Assembly: GCF_001021555.1 (NCBI RefSeq)
Contig: NZ_LDCP01000002.1
Location: 496,001 to 560,000 of the forward strand
Direction: 5' to 3'
Length of the DNA: 64,000 nt
Source of the DNA: Aurantiacibacter marinus
GTDB taxonomy: Bacteria > Pseudomonadota > Alphaproteobacteria > Sphingomonadales > Sphingomonadaceae
Below the pieces are notes generated by a model that searched no databases, was not told the DNA's origin, and saw only the letters and a program-made list of their open reading frames with translations. Shown in pieces: positions 49,068-58,745 of the stretch (its first letter is position 1; every line of letters starts with the position of its first letter). Both the position numbers and the translations under genes were made by a program.

Positions 49068-49096
49068 GCTAATACTTCGTCAGACTTCGGCTCCCC

Positions 49097-51994
49097 TCAC
49101 TTCCCCAACATAGCCTTCAAATACCCACCAGTATAACTCGCCGCCACCGAAGCGACCTTCTCCGGTGTGCCTTCGGCGACAATCTCGCCGCCGCGGACGC
49201 CGCCGCCCGGGCCGAGGTCCAGCACCCAGTCGGCGGTTTTGATCACGTCTAGATTGTGCTCGATCACCACAACGCTGTTCCCCTGATCCACCAGACGGTG
49301 CAGCACTTCGAGCAGTTTGCGCACATCCTCGAAATGCAGGCCGGTGGTCGGTTCATCAAGGATATAGAGCGTTTGTCCGGTGCTGCGTTTGCTCAGCTCC
49401 TTCGCCAGTTTCACGCGCTGCGCCTCTCCGCCTGACAGCGTGGTCGCCTGCTGGCCCACCTTGACGTAGCCCAGCCCCACCTCGTTCAGCATCGCCATCT
49501 TGTCACGAATGGGGGGCACGGCCTTGAAGAAGCCTTCCGCGTCCTCGATCGTCATATCCAGCACGTCTGCGATGGACAGGCCCTTGAACTTCACCTCCAG
49601 CGTTTCCCGGTTGTAGCGTTTGCCGCCGCATTCCTCGCAGGTGACATACACATCGGGGAGGAAGTGCATTTCGATCTTGATCAGCCCGTCGCCCTTGCAC
49701 GCCTCGCACCGGCCGCCTTTCACGTTGAACGAAAAGCGGCCCGGCTTGTACCCGCGCGCCTGCGCCTCCGGCAGGCCCGCGAACCAGTCGCGGATATTGG
49801 TGAAGGCGCCGGTGTAGGTGGCGGGGTTGGAGCGCGGGGTGCGGCCGATGGGGGACTGGTCGATCTCGATGATCTTGTCGCAATATTGCAGGCCCGTCAC
49901 CTTGTCGTGCGGACCGGCGATCACGCGCGCGCCATTCAGCGTGCGGGCGGCGGCGGCGTACAGCGTGTCGATGGTGAAGCTGGACTTGCCCGATCCGCTG
50001 ACGCCGGTGACGCAGGTGAAGGTGCCGAGCGGGATCGACGCGGTGACATTCTGGAGGTTGTTCGCCCGCGCGCCGTGCACCGTCAGCTTGTGCCCATTGC
50101 CCTTGCGGCGCTTTGCCGGGACAGCGATCTCGCGCCGCCCGGTAAGGTAATCGGCGGTGAGGCTTCGCTTGGCCTTCAGGATCTGTTTGAGCGTGCCTTC
50201 CGCCACAACCTCGCCGCCATGCACGCCCGCGCCGGGGCCAAGGTCCACGATATAGTCGGCGGTGCGGATCGCGTCCTCGTCATGCTCCACGACGATCACG
50301 GTATTGCCGAGATCGCGCAGGCGTTTCAGTGTTTCCAGCAGCCGGTCATTGTCGCGCTGGTGGAGACCGATGCTTGGTTCATCCAGCACATAGAGCACGC
50401 CCGACAGGCCGGAGCCGATCTGCGAGGCGAGGCGGATGCGCTGGCTTTCCCCGCCGCTGAGTGTGCCGCTGGTGCGATCAAGGTTGAGGTAATCGAGGCC
50501 AACATTGTTGAGGAAGCCCAGCCGCTCCACGATTTCTTTCAGGATGGCCTTGGCGATCTGGTTCTGCGTATTGTTCAGCTTCTCCGGCAAGGCAGTGAAC
50601 CACGCCAGCGCATCGGACACGCTGAAGCGCACCGGCTGGCTGATGTCGGTACTGTCGATCTTCACCGCCCGCGCCTTCTGGTTGAGGCGCGCGCCGCCGC
50701 ATGTCTCGCAAGGCTGCGCGGTCTGGAACTTGCTCAGTTCCTCCTGCATCCACGCGCTTTCGGTCTGCACCAGGCGGCGGTTGAGATTGCCGATTACGCC
50801 CTCGAACGCCTTTTCCACGGTGTACTGCTTGCGCCCGTCCTTGAAGGTAAGCGGCACGCGGCGGCCCTTCGTTCCGTAGAGGATAACGTCCTGGTTCGCC
50901 TCGCCAAGTTCATTCCATGGGGTGCTCAGGTCAAAGCCGTATTCCTTGGCGAGGCTGCCCAGCACCTGCATGTAGTATGGCGACGGCGGGTTGGACTTGG
51001 CCCACGGCACCACCGCGCCTTTCTTCAGCGTCAGTTCCTCGTTCGGCACGACCAGCTGCGGGTCGAACAGCTGCTTTTCGCCGATCCCGTCGCAGGTAGG
51101 GCAGGCCCCCTGCGGCGCGTTGAAGCTGAACAGGCGCGGCTCGATCTCCTCGATGGTGAAGCCGCTGACCGGGCACGCGAATTTCTCGGAAAATACGATG
51201 CGGTTGGCAGGCAGCCCCGCCCCCTTCATCGCGCCGCCGCCCTCTGCTTCATCCTCGCGCCCCGGCACCACTCCATCGGCGAGGTCCACAAACGCCAGCC
51301 CCTCGGACAGCTTCAGCGCGGTTTCGAACGAGTCCGCCAGCCGCGTCTCCAGCCCCTTTTTCACCGCCAGCCGGTCCACCACGACTTCGATGTCATGCTT
51401 GAACTTCTTGTCGAGCGCAGGCGCTTCCTCAATCGCATACATCTCGCCGTCCACGCGCACGCGGGTGAAGCCGGCCTTCTGCCATTCGAGCATTTCCTTG
51501 CGGTATTCACCCTTGCGCCCGCGCACGACCGGCGCGAGCAGATACAGCCGCGTGCCTTCCGGCAGTTCCATCACCCGGTCGACCATGTTGGACACGGTCT
51601 GCGCCTCGATCGGCAGGCCGGTTGCAGGCGAATACGGCACACCGACGCGCGCCCACAGCAGCCGCATGTAATCGTAAATCTCGGTAACAGTCGCCACGGT
51701 AGAGCGCGGATTGCGCGAGGTGGTCTTCTGCTCGATTGAGATCGCAGGCGACAGCCCGTCAATATGTTCCACATCGGGCTTCTGCATCATTTCGAGGAAT
51801 TGGCGCGCATAGGCGCTCAGGCTCTCGACATAACGCCGCTGCCCCTCGGCATAGATCGTATCGAACGCGAGGCTCGACTTGCCGGAGCCGGAAAGCCCGG
51901 TGATGACGATCAGCGCATCGCGCGGCAGATCAATATCGATACCCTTGAGATTATGCTCGCGGGCGCCTTTGACGGAAATATGTGTGAGAGCCAT
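49097..51994 (-). CDS. uvrA: Excinuclease ABC subunit A
   Basis: 965 residues from the ATG at 51994; a longer frame to 52075 would cover the LexA box and is rejected. UvrA finds DNA damage in nucleotide excision repair. Two ATPase modules are visible: Walker [10 protein letters not shown] near residue 31 and GVSGSGKSS in the second half, and ABC signatures LSGGESQRI and LSGGEAQRV. Zinc-finger Cys pairs ([28 protein letters not shown]) are present. A LexA box lies 83-97 bp upstream. Confidence 0.98.
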   Translation of the reverse strand: MALTHISVKGAREHNLKGIDIDLPRDALIVITGLSGSGKSSLAFDTIYAEGQRRYVESLSAYARQFLEMMQKPDVEHIDGLSPAISIEQKTTSRNPRSTVATVTEIYDYMRLLWARVGVPYSPATGLPIEAQTVSNMVDRVMELPEGTRLYLLAPVVRGRKGEYRKEMLEWQKAGFTRVRVDGEMYAIEEAPALDKKFKHDIEVVVDRLAVKKGLETRLADSFETALKLSEGLAFVDLADGVVPGREDEAEGGGAMKGAGLPANRIVFSEKFACPVSGFTIEEIEPRLFSFNAPQGACPTCDGIGEKQLFDPQLVVPNEELTLKKGAVVPWAKSNPPSPYYMQVLGSLAKEYGFDLSTPWNELGEANQDVILYGTKGRRVPLTFKDGRKQYTVEKAFEGVIGNLNRRLVQTESAWMQEELSKFQTAQPCETCGGARLNQKARAVKIDSTDISQPVRFSVSDALAWFTALPEKLNNTQNQIAKAILKEIVERLGFLNNVGLDYLNLDRTSGTLSGGESQRIRLASQIGSGLSGVLYVLDEPSIGLHQRDNDRLLETLKRLRDLGNTVIVVEHDEDAIRTADYIVDLGPGAGVHGGEVVAEGTLKQILKAKRSLTADYLTGRREIAVPAKRRKGNGHKLTVHGARANNLQNVTASIPLGTFTCVTGVSGSGKSSFTIDTLYAAAARTLNGARVIAGPHDKVTGLQYCDKIIEIDQSPIGRTPRSNPATYTGAFTNIRDWFAGLPEAQARGYKPGRFSFNVKGGRCEACKGDGLIKIEMHFLPDVYVTCEECGGKRYNRETLEVKFKGLSIADVLDMTIEDAEGFFKAVPPIRDKMAMLNEVGLGYVKVGQQATTLSGGEAQRVKLAKELSKRSTGQTLYILDEPTTGLHFEDVRKLLEVLHRLVDQGNSVVVIEHNLDVIKTADWVLDLGPGGGVRGGEIVAEGTPEKVASVAASYTGGYLKAMLGK

Positions 51995-52076
51995 GGCGGT
52001 CCAAGTGGGGGCTTGCTGGCGCTGAGTCCAGAGGGTCGGAAGACCGTGTGGAGAACACGGCCTGCGGGCGCGCAAT

Positions 52077-52091
52077 GTTCACCAAATGTTC
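52077..52091. promoter_or_regulatory. LexA (SOS) box upstream of uvrA
   Basis: GTTC-ACCAAAT-GTTC matches the alphaproteobacterial SOS box (GTTC-N7-GTTC). It is 83-97 bp upstream of the uvrA ATG and just past the end of the next gene, which runs on the same strand and overlaps none of it. It puts uvrA in the SOS regulon with recA. Confidence 0.8.
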
Positions 52092-52110
52092 GGATTGGTC
52101 AAGGGGTCGG

Positions 52111-54405
52111 CTACTCGAACCCTAGCGCCAATACCTCTCTCCGCTCCCGAGCGAAGTGCGCGCGGATCGAGCCGAGCACGGCGCGCACTTGGGGAAGCTC
52201 ACGGACCTCCTCGTAAAGCGGATCGTCGGCGAGCAAGCCGATCGCCTCATAGTTCACGTGGCTTAGCTGCAGCGGCCAGCCATAGTCTGGCAAGCGCTGG
52301 ATGACCGCTATTGCACTCGCGTCATCGCCGGTCAGCGCGGCAAGCCGCAATTCATAAAGGAGAGAGAATACCGAAGTCTGTCCTGAATCACTCCAAAGCT
52401 GGGTCCACTCACGCGCCAGAGCGACCATTTCCTGCGCTTCGCGGTCGCGGCCTGCGCGGCGCATGGCGAGCGCCAGATAGGGGGAGGCGAAAGGCAGAAT
52501 TTGATGCGCACGATCGGTATCCTGCGCCCAATTCACGAAGGCCGGGGCGGCGTCAAACTTCGCGTCATAATAGGCGAGCAATTCGTCCTCACGCCCGTCA
52601 CGCAGCAGCAATGACATCGATTCACCAGCTATTTGCCGATCGTCCCAGAAATTCTGCGGGGTGATGCCGGCAGCGAGCAATTCGTTCCGCGTCGGCATAG
52701 TCCTGTCGCGCATCTGGTCTAGAAGGTCGGTACGCGCATCGACGGGCACCACCACACCAGAATCCATTGGCTGCAGCCCCAGCAGGAAGCGCGCGTAGCG
52801 TTCCTGCGTGAAGAAGCCCCAACGACGCTCCGCATCGCTCAGATTGCCCCTGGCTTCACGCACCAGCCGCATGAATTCGGACAGATCGCCATCGATCCGT
52901 GCCAGCCGCGCGCGGGCAAGAAGGCGCTGCGGCTCGGTCGCCGAAGCAGCGATGACGCGCCGTTCGAGCTCTCGGGCCAAATCGAAATCGCCCAATTCCA
53001 TGGCAGAATCCGACGCGCGCCAGCTTGCCGGCCACAAAGGATCGACTGCTACGAGATGGCGGACAGTCTCCAGCACCTTCCCGTCCCCCGGCCCAGCGTC
53101 CCGCTCAACGATGCCGCGCCAGAACCAGGCTTCGGCATCGCCAGGATCGATCTGCGTTGCGAGCCGCAAGCGCTGAAGCTGCAATTCGAGATCATCAATT
53201 TGCAATATCCCGGCGACCTTGAGCGCATCGACCGAACGCGGATCAAGCTCGAGCGCGGCCTCTGCCTGCTCTAGCGCGGTGGCCGAGCGCGCGTCCTTTT
53301 CCGCTCGATCAGTGGTTGGATAGAGAAAATTGGCCTTGGCAAGGCCAGCCAGGCCATCAGCGAAATTGCGATTCCGGTCGACGACCTGTTCCAAGATTTC
53401 GTACGCGGCCATTCGTTGCTCCACGCCGCGGCCTTTCAGCAGGCCCATTGCGGTGAGATAGAGAGCGTAGTCTTCGTCACTTCCAGCCTGTTGCGTGTCT
53501 TCGGATTGCGGTGGCCTTCCCAATGCCTCAAGCATGACGCGTACCGCGCGCAGGGGCAGGAACTCAGCAGCATCAGGCGCTGACTGGAGACTGTCTGTCC
53601 ACACATTCTCCCCGGTCTCAGGATCAATCAGGCGTGCATTGAGTGTGATGGTTGCCACCGAATTACTCAGTTCTCCCTGCCATACGAGGTCGGCATCGAG
53701 CGCAGTTCCGATTTCGGCAGGTGAGCGGCCCTCAGCCGCCAACTGTATGGCGCTTTCGCCGGCGCGCACTTCCATGCCAGTGTTCCGACCCAATTGGGAC
53801 CGTATCTCGGCCTCCATGCCGCTAGCGTAGAACGGATCAACACCCTCGCTCGCCTCGAGCGGGAGCATGACTACCGTGAGCGGATCGGTAATTGGTCGTG
53901 AGGTAAACCACGCAAAGGCGCTTGCCAGCATGGCAATCGCGATGATGGCAATGGCGAGGATCGGGAAGCGTCTTTTGGCCTCCGCTTGCGGCGACTGCAG
54001 TGGCTGCGTCGAGACAGCCTCATCTCCATCCATGAGCAGCCGGTAGCCCACTTTCGGCAAGGTTTCGATTTGCGCATCATCTTCTCCCAGATTGCGGAAG
54101 ACTGCGCGAAGGCGAGAAATTACGCGGGTGACCGAGGCATCGCCTACGATCCTTCCATCCCAGCAACATTCGATCAGATCATCGCGGGAAAAAATGCGGC
54201 CCGGCGTGCGCGCCAGCGTGACCAGCACCTGCATGACCTTGGGCTCGACATGCTCTTCGCCGCCCGCTCCCTCCACGACCGTTTTATATGGGACCACGCG
54301 CAGGGAGCCGAGTTCAAAAGGCTGCTCGCGCGCAAGATCAATCGGCGATAGCGCCGGGTCCGGCGCTCCATTCTCCTGCCCCGGCACAGGCCGAACCTCG
54401 CCCAT
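52111..54405 (-). CDS. CadC-like membrane transcriptional regulator with TPR-type periplasmic domain
   Basis: 764 residues. GAGGGGG before the ATG at 54405 supports the start. Residues about 30-130 are an OmpR-type winged helix (EPKVMQVLVTLARTPGRIFSRDDLIE...GDASVTRVISRLRAVF). One membrane helix follows (ILAIAIIAIAMLASAFAWF, about 149-167). The large C-terminal part has a TolB-like region, then TPR-like helical repeats to the end. This is the ToxR/CadC design: the DNA-binding domain in the cytoplasm senses a periplasmic signal through one helix. The target may be the adjacent divergent UrcA gene, by proximity only. Confidence 0.85.
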   Translation of the reverse strand: MGEVRPVPGQENGAPDPALSPIDLAREQPFELGSLRVVPYKTVVEGAGGEEHVEPKVMQVLVTLARTPGRIFSRDDLIECCWDGRIVGDASVTRVISRLRAVFRNLGEDDAQIETLPKVGYRLLMDGDEAVSTQPLQSPQAEAKRRFPILAIAIIAIAMLASAFAWFTSRPITDPLTVVMLPLEASEGVDPFYASGMEAEIRSQLGRNTGMEVRAGESAIQLAAEGRSPAEIGTALDADLVWQGELSNSVATITLNARLIDPETGENVWTDSLQSAPDAAEFLPLRAVRVMLEALGRPPQSEDTQQAGSDEDYALYLTAMGLLKGRGVEQRMAAYEILEQVVDRNRNFADGLAGLAKANFLYPTTDRAEKDARSATALEQAEAALELDPRSVDALKVAGILQIDDLELQLQRLRLATQIDPGDAEAWFWRGIVERDAGPGDGKVLETVRHLVAVDPLWPASWRASDSAMELGDFDLARELERRVIAASATEPQRLLARARLARIDGDLSEFMRLVREARGNLSDAERRWGFFTQERYARFLLGLQPMDSGVVVPVDARTDLLDQMRDRTMPTRNELLAAGITPQNFWDDRQIAGESMSLLLRDGREDELLAYYDAKFDAAPAFVNWAQDTDRAHQILPFASPYLALAMRRAGRDREAQEMVALAREWTQLWSDSGQTSVFSLLYELRLAALTGDDASAIAVIQRLPDYGWPLQLSHVNYEAIGLLADDPLYEEVRELPQVRAVLGSIRAHFARERREVLALGFE

Positions 54406-54688
54406 AAATCCCCCTCTATCCTGTTGTAGAATATGAATTTGATCATCACGGCATGACGCGATGCAAGCAAGCAGAAATTTAAGGAAAAAGACACAAAACT
54501 ACAAATAGTGCGCCCTATGCTTTTCATTAATTACATCATTCGCAGTTCATCACAATAAAATCACTTAAATAATCAGCGTTCCTTGGTCGCGGCTTCAACT
54601 GGCGATGTGCAGTTTCATCCTCATCCGGCGGGGAAGCTGGAAAACACAGCGGATGCGATTTTGCACCCGCCATTTGAGGAGACCAACC
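54406..54688. promoter_or_regulatory. A+T-rich divergent promoter region
   Basis: This 283-bp stretch separates the CadC-like regulator and the UrcA gene. It is very A+T-rich for this genome, with several T/A runs near 54470-54570. I see no gene in it. It is expected to hold both promoters and the regulator's binding site. Confidence 0.5.
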
Positions 54689-55039
54689 ATGAACACCAAA
54701 CTCATCTCGACCGCTTTGGCTGCAGCCACTCTGTTCACCCTGTCCGGCGGCGCAAGCGCCCAACAGGCCGCGGAAGTCGAAGTCACATTTTACGACCTCG
54801 ATCTCTCGTCCGACCGCGGCGTCGACATTCTTGACCACCGCATCGAACGCGCTGTGCGGCGGGTGTGCGGTGACACTGCCCTCAGGGCCGATTTCAATCG
54901 CTCTGCCACACGCCGCTGCATCACGCAGACCCGCGATGATGTCCAGCCGGTGCGCGAAGAAGTGATTGCAGAGGCCCGCAGCGGTGATGCGGCACGGATG
55001 GCCCGCGCGACGCTGATTGTGCGCACATCACCAGGCTGA
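54689..55039 (+). CDS. UrcA family exported protein
   Basis: 116 residues from the ATG at 54689, preceded by GAGGAGA. A signal peptide (ISTALAAATLFTLSGGASA) is followed by VEVTFYDLDLSSDRGVDILDHRIERAVRRVCG and a second Cys in RRCITQTRDDV. This pattern marks UrcA family proteins, small exported proteins of Sphingomonadales and Caulobacterales that were first noted in a uranium-response context; molecular role unknown. A strong terminator follows the gene. Confidence 0.8.
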   Translation: MNTKLISTALAAATLFTLSGGASAQQAAEVEVTFYDLDLSSDRGVDILDHRIERAVRRVCGDTALRADFNRSATRRCITQTRDDVQPVREEVIAEARSGDAARMARATLIVRTSPG

Positions 55040-55092
55040 CCCGCTGACCAAGTCCAGGATTACGGCCCGCTGGTAAGGGGACCGAGCCTGAA

Positions 55093-55128
55093 GGGTCCGG
55101 AAGCGCAAGGCTTCCGGACCCTCTTTTT
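55093..55128 (+). terminator. Strong Rho-independent terminator
   Basis: GGGTCCGGAAGC at 55093-55104 and GCTTCCGGACCC at 55110-55121 form a perfect 12-bp stem with a 5-nt loop, followed by TCTTTTT. It ends the UrcA gene transcript. Confidence 0.9.
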
Positions 55129-55219
55129 GCGGCTCATCCGGCTACCCGGCTCGACCCACGTCTGAACGCAGGTTCTGGCCGGTGTTGCGCTTCGACGGCG
55201 AAGCTGACAATAATGAACA

Positions 55220-56281
55220 ATGAGTGATCAGGTCGCAAACCTTTCAAATCGCTGCAAGTCCGCTGCAATGGGTGAATATCCTTGGGATAGCCTGCTGCGC
55301 GATATCGGAGAGTGGGTTGGCGGTTCCAAGGGTATGGTGCTGGGTATGGCGCAGGGCTCTTCCTACGGATCATCACTCAACTGGAACCACGATCCACAGG
55401 AACTGGACCGTTACAATTCCCACTACAACAAGCTCGATCCGCGGCTGCCCTTTTCCCGCAAGACTGCGCTGCATTCATGCCAGTTGGGCCAGCAGTATGT
55501 CCGCAACGAAGATATAGCTGACACCGAATATTTCGATGCAATCAGCTTGCGCGGCAATGTGTGTGACAGTGTGCACGGCATTATCGCAGACGACACCGAA
55601 ATCGGACGCCACGCCATCAGCATTCAGCGCGGTTTCGAGGAAGATTTTTTCGAACGATCACACGCCCGTCAATTGCAGGCATTGCTGATGCCGCTGGAAC
55701 AGGCGGTGCGGGATTCTATCCGGGTTGCGCGGGTAAGCGGCGACATGGCTCCGGCCGAAAGGCTGCTGTATGCGTTGATCGATCCCGGGCTGAACTTGCA
55801 ATGTTTCGATCGGCCAGAGCTGGCTGCCCAAGACTGGCGCGACTACGGCTTTTCCATTGAGGGACGCCGTTTTGTACCAGACAATCAACGCCACGCCGGC
55901 GTGCTCGAACGTGCTGTGCGGCTGGGAATTTCCGGACATGCAAGCAACCTGCGCATTGGCAGGCTGGAAATTTCCATAAGCGCCGTTCCCGCGCCGCTGG
56001 GCTGGGCTGGCGACAATTGCGCTTTCCTTTCGGTTTGCTTGCCGGATTCCAAGAACAGGACCGCGACAGAGCTGTTTGCACTGGCGCATGATTTCTCGGA
56101 CCGGGAACAGGCAATCCTTGGCGAACTTCTGGGCGGTGCGCCCATGCGCGACGCCGCAAGCCAACTTGGCATGGGATATGAAACGCTGCGCTGGCACGTG
56201 AAAAACATGTGCCACAAAAGCGGCTATGCGCGGCGAGAGGCGATGGTTTTGGCTGCATTGACGGGCGAGATTTCCACCTAA
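55220..56281 (+). CDS. LuxR-type helix-turn-helix transcriptional regulator
   Basis: 353 residues. The last ~60 residues are a GerE/LuxR DNA-binding domain: FSDREQAILGELLGGAPMRDAASQLGMGYETLRWHVKNMCHKSGYARREAMV. The N-terminal ~270 residues do not show the acyl-homoserine-lactone domain motifs I know, and no luxI gene is near, so the ligand is unknown. The start at 55220 is plausible but has no strong ribosome site. Confidence 0.8.
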   Translation: MSDQVANLSNRCKSAAMGEYPWDSLLRDIGEWVGGSKGMVLGMAQGSSYGSSLNWNHDPQELDRYNSHYNKLDPRLPFSRKTALHSCQLGQQYVRNEDIADTEYFDAISLRGNVCDSVHGIIADDTEIGRHAISIQRGFEEDFFERSHARQLQALLMPLEQAVRDSIRVARVSGDMAPAERLLYALIDPGLNLQCFDRPELAAQDWRDYGFSIEGRRFVPDNQRHAGVLERAVRLGISGHASNLRIGRLEISISAVPAPLGWAGDNCAFLSVCLPDSKNRTATELFALAHDFSDREQAILGELLGGAPMRDAASQLGMGYETLRWHVKNMCHKSGYARREAMVLAALTGEIST

Positions 56282-56533
56282 CTAACGGTTTATACCGAGA
56301 AAACGCACGCAACTACCCAATTGGGTGGAGACAGGTTTTGCATCCCGCCCTAGCTCGTCCGGGTGGCCGGTGGATGGGGGGCAACACCGGTCACACCAGT
56401 TTGTCCGTCCAAAAGCAGGCACAATCGTCCATTGATCCGACCCCCGATCGGGCCTGTCGGGCAATATGCTGTTACGCCCTGCTTCGGTAACCAGGTGCAG
56501 ACAGGCGCGGCGCGGGGCTCTACAACCAGACCC

Positions 56534-57079
56534 ATGCTTATCGCCTTCAACAAGCCATTCGGCGTCCTTTCGCAATTCAGTTCGGGCAAGGATGACAGTC
56601 CGCACCCCACCTTGTCTGGTTTCGGACTGCCGCCAAAAATCTATCCTGCGGGCAGGCTTGACCGGGATAGCGAAGGACTGCTTCTGCTGACCGACGACGG
56701 GCGTTTGCAGGCGCGCATTGCGGAGCCGCGCCACAAAATGCCCAAAACCTATCTGGCGCAGGTGGAAGGAGTGCCCGATGATGCCGCGCTCGCATTGTTG
56801 CGAAGCGGGGTGGAACTGAAAGACGGAACCACCCGCCCTGCCCTTGTCGAAGCGATAGAGCCTCTGCCGGAATTGTGGGACCGTGACCCGCCGATCCGCG
56901 TCCGCAAGTCAGTGCCCGATAGCTGGGTTCGCCTGACTATCACCGAAGGTCGCAACAGGCAGGTCCGGCGCATGACAGCGGCTGCCGGCTATCCCACCCT
57001 GCGGCTGGTGCGCTGGCAAATCGGAGAGTGGAGCTGCGAAGGATTGGCGCTTGGCGAAAGCCGCGTAATCCAGGGCTAG
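56534..57079 (+). CDS. RluE-type large-subunit pseudouridine synthase
   Basis: 181 residues from the ATG at 56534, where the conserved MLIAFNKPFGVLSQF begins; the frame from 56363 has a non-homologous extension. It has the RsuA/RluB/RluE catalytic motif GRLDRDSEGLLLLTDDG with the catalytic Asp and lacks an S4 domain, as RluE does. RluE makes pseudouridine 2457 in E. coli 23S rRNA. C-terminal TEGRNRQVRRMTAAAGYPTLRL is typical. ThpR follows 7 bp later. Confidence 0.85.
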   Translation: MLIAFNKPFGVLSQFSSGKDDSPHPTLSGFGLPPKIYPAGRLDRDSEGLLLLTDDGRLQARIAEPRHKMPKTYLAQVEGVPDDAALALLRSGVELKDGTTRPALVEAIEPLPELWDRDPPIRVRKSVPDSWVRLTITEGRNRQVRRMTAAAGYPTLRLVRWQIGEWSCEGLALGESRVIQG

Positions 57080-57086
57080 CAGCCCG

Positions 57087-57620
57087 ATGTCTCGGCGCCG
57101 CCTTTTCGTAGCACTGCGTCCACCGGCAGAAGTGTGTGAGGCCTTGCTGGACACAATGGAAGGCGTTGCCGGGGCGCGGTGGCAGGATGCGGATAATCTG
57201 CACATCACATTGCGCTTCATCGGAGAAGTCGACCGGCATATGTATGCCGATATCCTGACCGCGCTTGAAAGCGTTGCGATGCCTCCGTTTCCGGTTGAAA
57301 TTTCGGGCGTCGGTCATTTCGAAGGCAAGCGCCGCTCCACCGCGATCTGGGCACGGGTGACGCCCTCGCCCGGACTCGCGCAATTGCAGCACAGGATTGA
57401 GATGGCTTGCCGCCTTGCGGGGTTGCCCCCCGAGACGCGAAAATTTGTGCCCCATGTAACGCTAGCACGGCTGAATTCCGGCAGCGCGCCCATTGGGGAA
57501 TGGCTGGCCGCGCATGGCAGGTTATCTTGCACGCCATGGCTGGCGGAAAGCTTCGCCCTTTATGAAAGCGATCTCACTCCCAATGGTGCGATCTACCGGG
57601 AAATACATCAATTTCCGTAA
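57087..57620 (+). CDS. thpR: RNA 2',3'-cyclic phosphodiesterase
   Basis: 177 residues. Both HxTx motifs of the 2H phosphoesterase family are visible: NLHITLRFIGE near residues 36-46 and FVPHVTLARL near 118-127. The start RRRLFVALRPPAEV is conserved. The enzyme opens 2',3'-cyclic phosphates on RNA ends; in older work it was called 2'-5' RNA ligase (LigT). Close spacing suggests one operon with the pseudouridine synthase. Confidence 0.92.
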   Translation: MSRRRLFVALRPPAEVCEALLDTMEGVAGARWQDADNLHITLRFIGEVDRHMYADILTALESVAMPPFPVEISGVGHFEGKRRSTAIWARVTPSPGLAQLQHRIEMACRLAGLPPETRKFVPHVTLARLNSGSAPIGEWLAAHGRLSCTPWLAESFALYESDLTPNGAIYREIHQFP

Positions 57621-57787
57621 TTTACGCGATTCATTTGAGATGACATCAAACGTTGGATGCGCGCGGTGAAGCGTGGACCTTTGCCCAACGCCACCCGTTG
57701 ATCAGGTGAACAGAAGTAACCGCGCTCCCGCTGCAACCGCATGATCTCTTTCATTTTGCAGGCAGCCAGGCGCCGAACAGGAGTACA

Positions 57788-58615
57788 ATGTCTATCCGAA
57801 TGCCCGTCACAGCGGGCCATGCCATATCACCACTGTCATCCCGAATCGAACCACCAACCCCCCGCGAACGCGCCGCCATGGTGCGCGCACTATTGCGCCG
57901 GATGCGCCGACGTGGCCGAGACGAAGCACCCGCCAAAAGCCCGCGCGGACGCCGCCGGAAGCGCAAGGCGGCCCTGGCTGTTTCCGCCGCCATGATGACC
58001 GTCGGGACCACCGCTTACGAAATCGCCCAGCCGAGCGCCGCAGGAGCAATGGCGCCATCAGCCGAGTACAGCTTCATTCGGATGTCCGCCGGGAAGATGA
58101 CCTCAAGTGACGCGCTGAAAGAGGCAATTGTCGAAGAAGAAGGCCTGCACCTGACCGTTTATGCCGACCCTGTTGGCAAGCCGACTGTCGGTGCCGGTCA
58201 TTTGGTGCAGACATCCGATGGACTTTCGATTGGCGACGCGATCTCGTATGATCAGGCGCTGCAATTGCTTGAGAGTGATCTGGAATATGCCGAAGCAGCA
58301 GTCGCACGGCTCGTCGGCGATCTGCCGCTTTACCAGCATGAATTCGACGCATTGGTCGATCTGGTTTTCAATGTGGGTGAAGGCAACACGAGCGAGCAAG
58401 CCAGCCCCAAACTCAATGCAGCGATTGCCGCCGGGGACTATGCCGGAATTGCAGCTGAACTGGCCTATCACAGTGCGGGTAACGCAGCGCCGCCGGGCCT
58501 GGTCCATCGCAGCGACCGCCGGCAGGCCATGTTCGCCCAGAATGATTATGCCGATCCGCGTCCCGCCGGGATTACCGTAAAAAGCGCGCAGATGGCGCCC
58601 GCCTCCGTCAGTTAG
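57788..58615 (+). CDS. GH24 (T4-type) lysozyme with Arg-rich cytoplasmic N-terminus and membrane anchor
   Basis: 275 residues; CAGGAG just before the ATG at 57788 supports this start. Residues 1-60 are very rich in Arg and Lys (RALLRRMRRRGRDEAPAKSP). A hydrophobic segment (about 61-78) could anchor the protein. The lysozyme domain has the E-x8-D-x5-T catalytic triad: Glu118, Asp127 and Thr133, in EGLHLTVYADPVGKPTVGAGH. Such GH24 enzymes cleave peptidoglycan and are often prophage endolysins, but no phage gene is near, so it is likely a chromosomal cell-wall enzyme. Confidence 0.85.
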   Translation: MSIRMPVTAGHAISPLSSRIEPPTPRERAAMVRALLRRMRRRGRDEAPAKSPRGRRRKRKAALAVSAAMMTVGTTAYEIAQPSAAGAMAPSAEYSFIRMSAGKMTSSDALKEAIVEEEGLHLTVYADPVGKPTVGAGHLVQTSDGLSIGDAISYDQALQLLESDLEYAEAAVARLVGDLPLYQHEFDALVDLVFNVGEGNTSEQASPKLNAAIAAGDYAGIAAELAYHSAGNAAPPGLVHRSDRRQAMFAQNDYADPRPAGITVKSAQMAPASVS

Positions 58616-58745
58616 TCTGTTCAAGTCCGTTCAGCGGCTTGGCAGGTTACTCTGCTATAGCTAGATGGACAGTTTCAACGGCAACCAGACTGCACATTAC
58701 CGGATTGCCGCCACACGAGAGAGAAAAAAGAAGGGTCCGCACGCA

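Noticed and set aside
49664-51739. Long open frame (691 codons) on the strand opposite uvrA
   Set aside because: It lies wholly inside uvrA, in the antisense direction. High GC at codon third positions in uvrA keeps stops away. The protein has no domain and biased composition.
57608-57820. Open frame of 70 codons on the minus strand before the lysozyme gene
   Set aside because: It overlaps the ends of two well-supported genes, and no ribosome site is visible.
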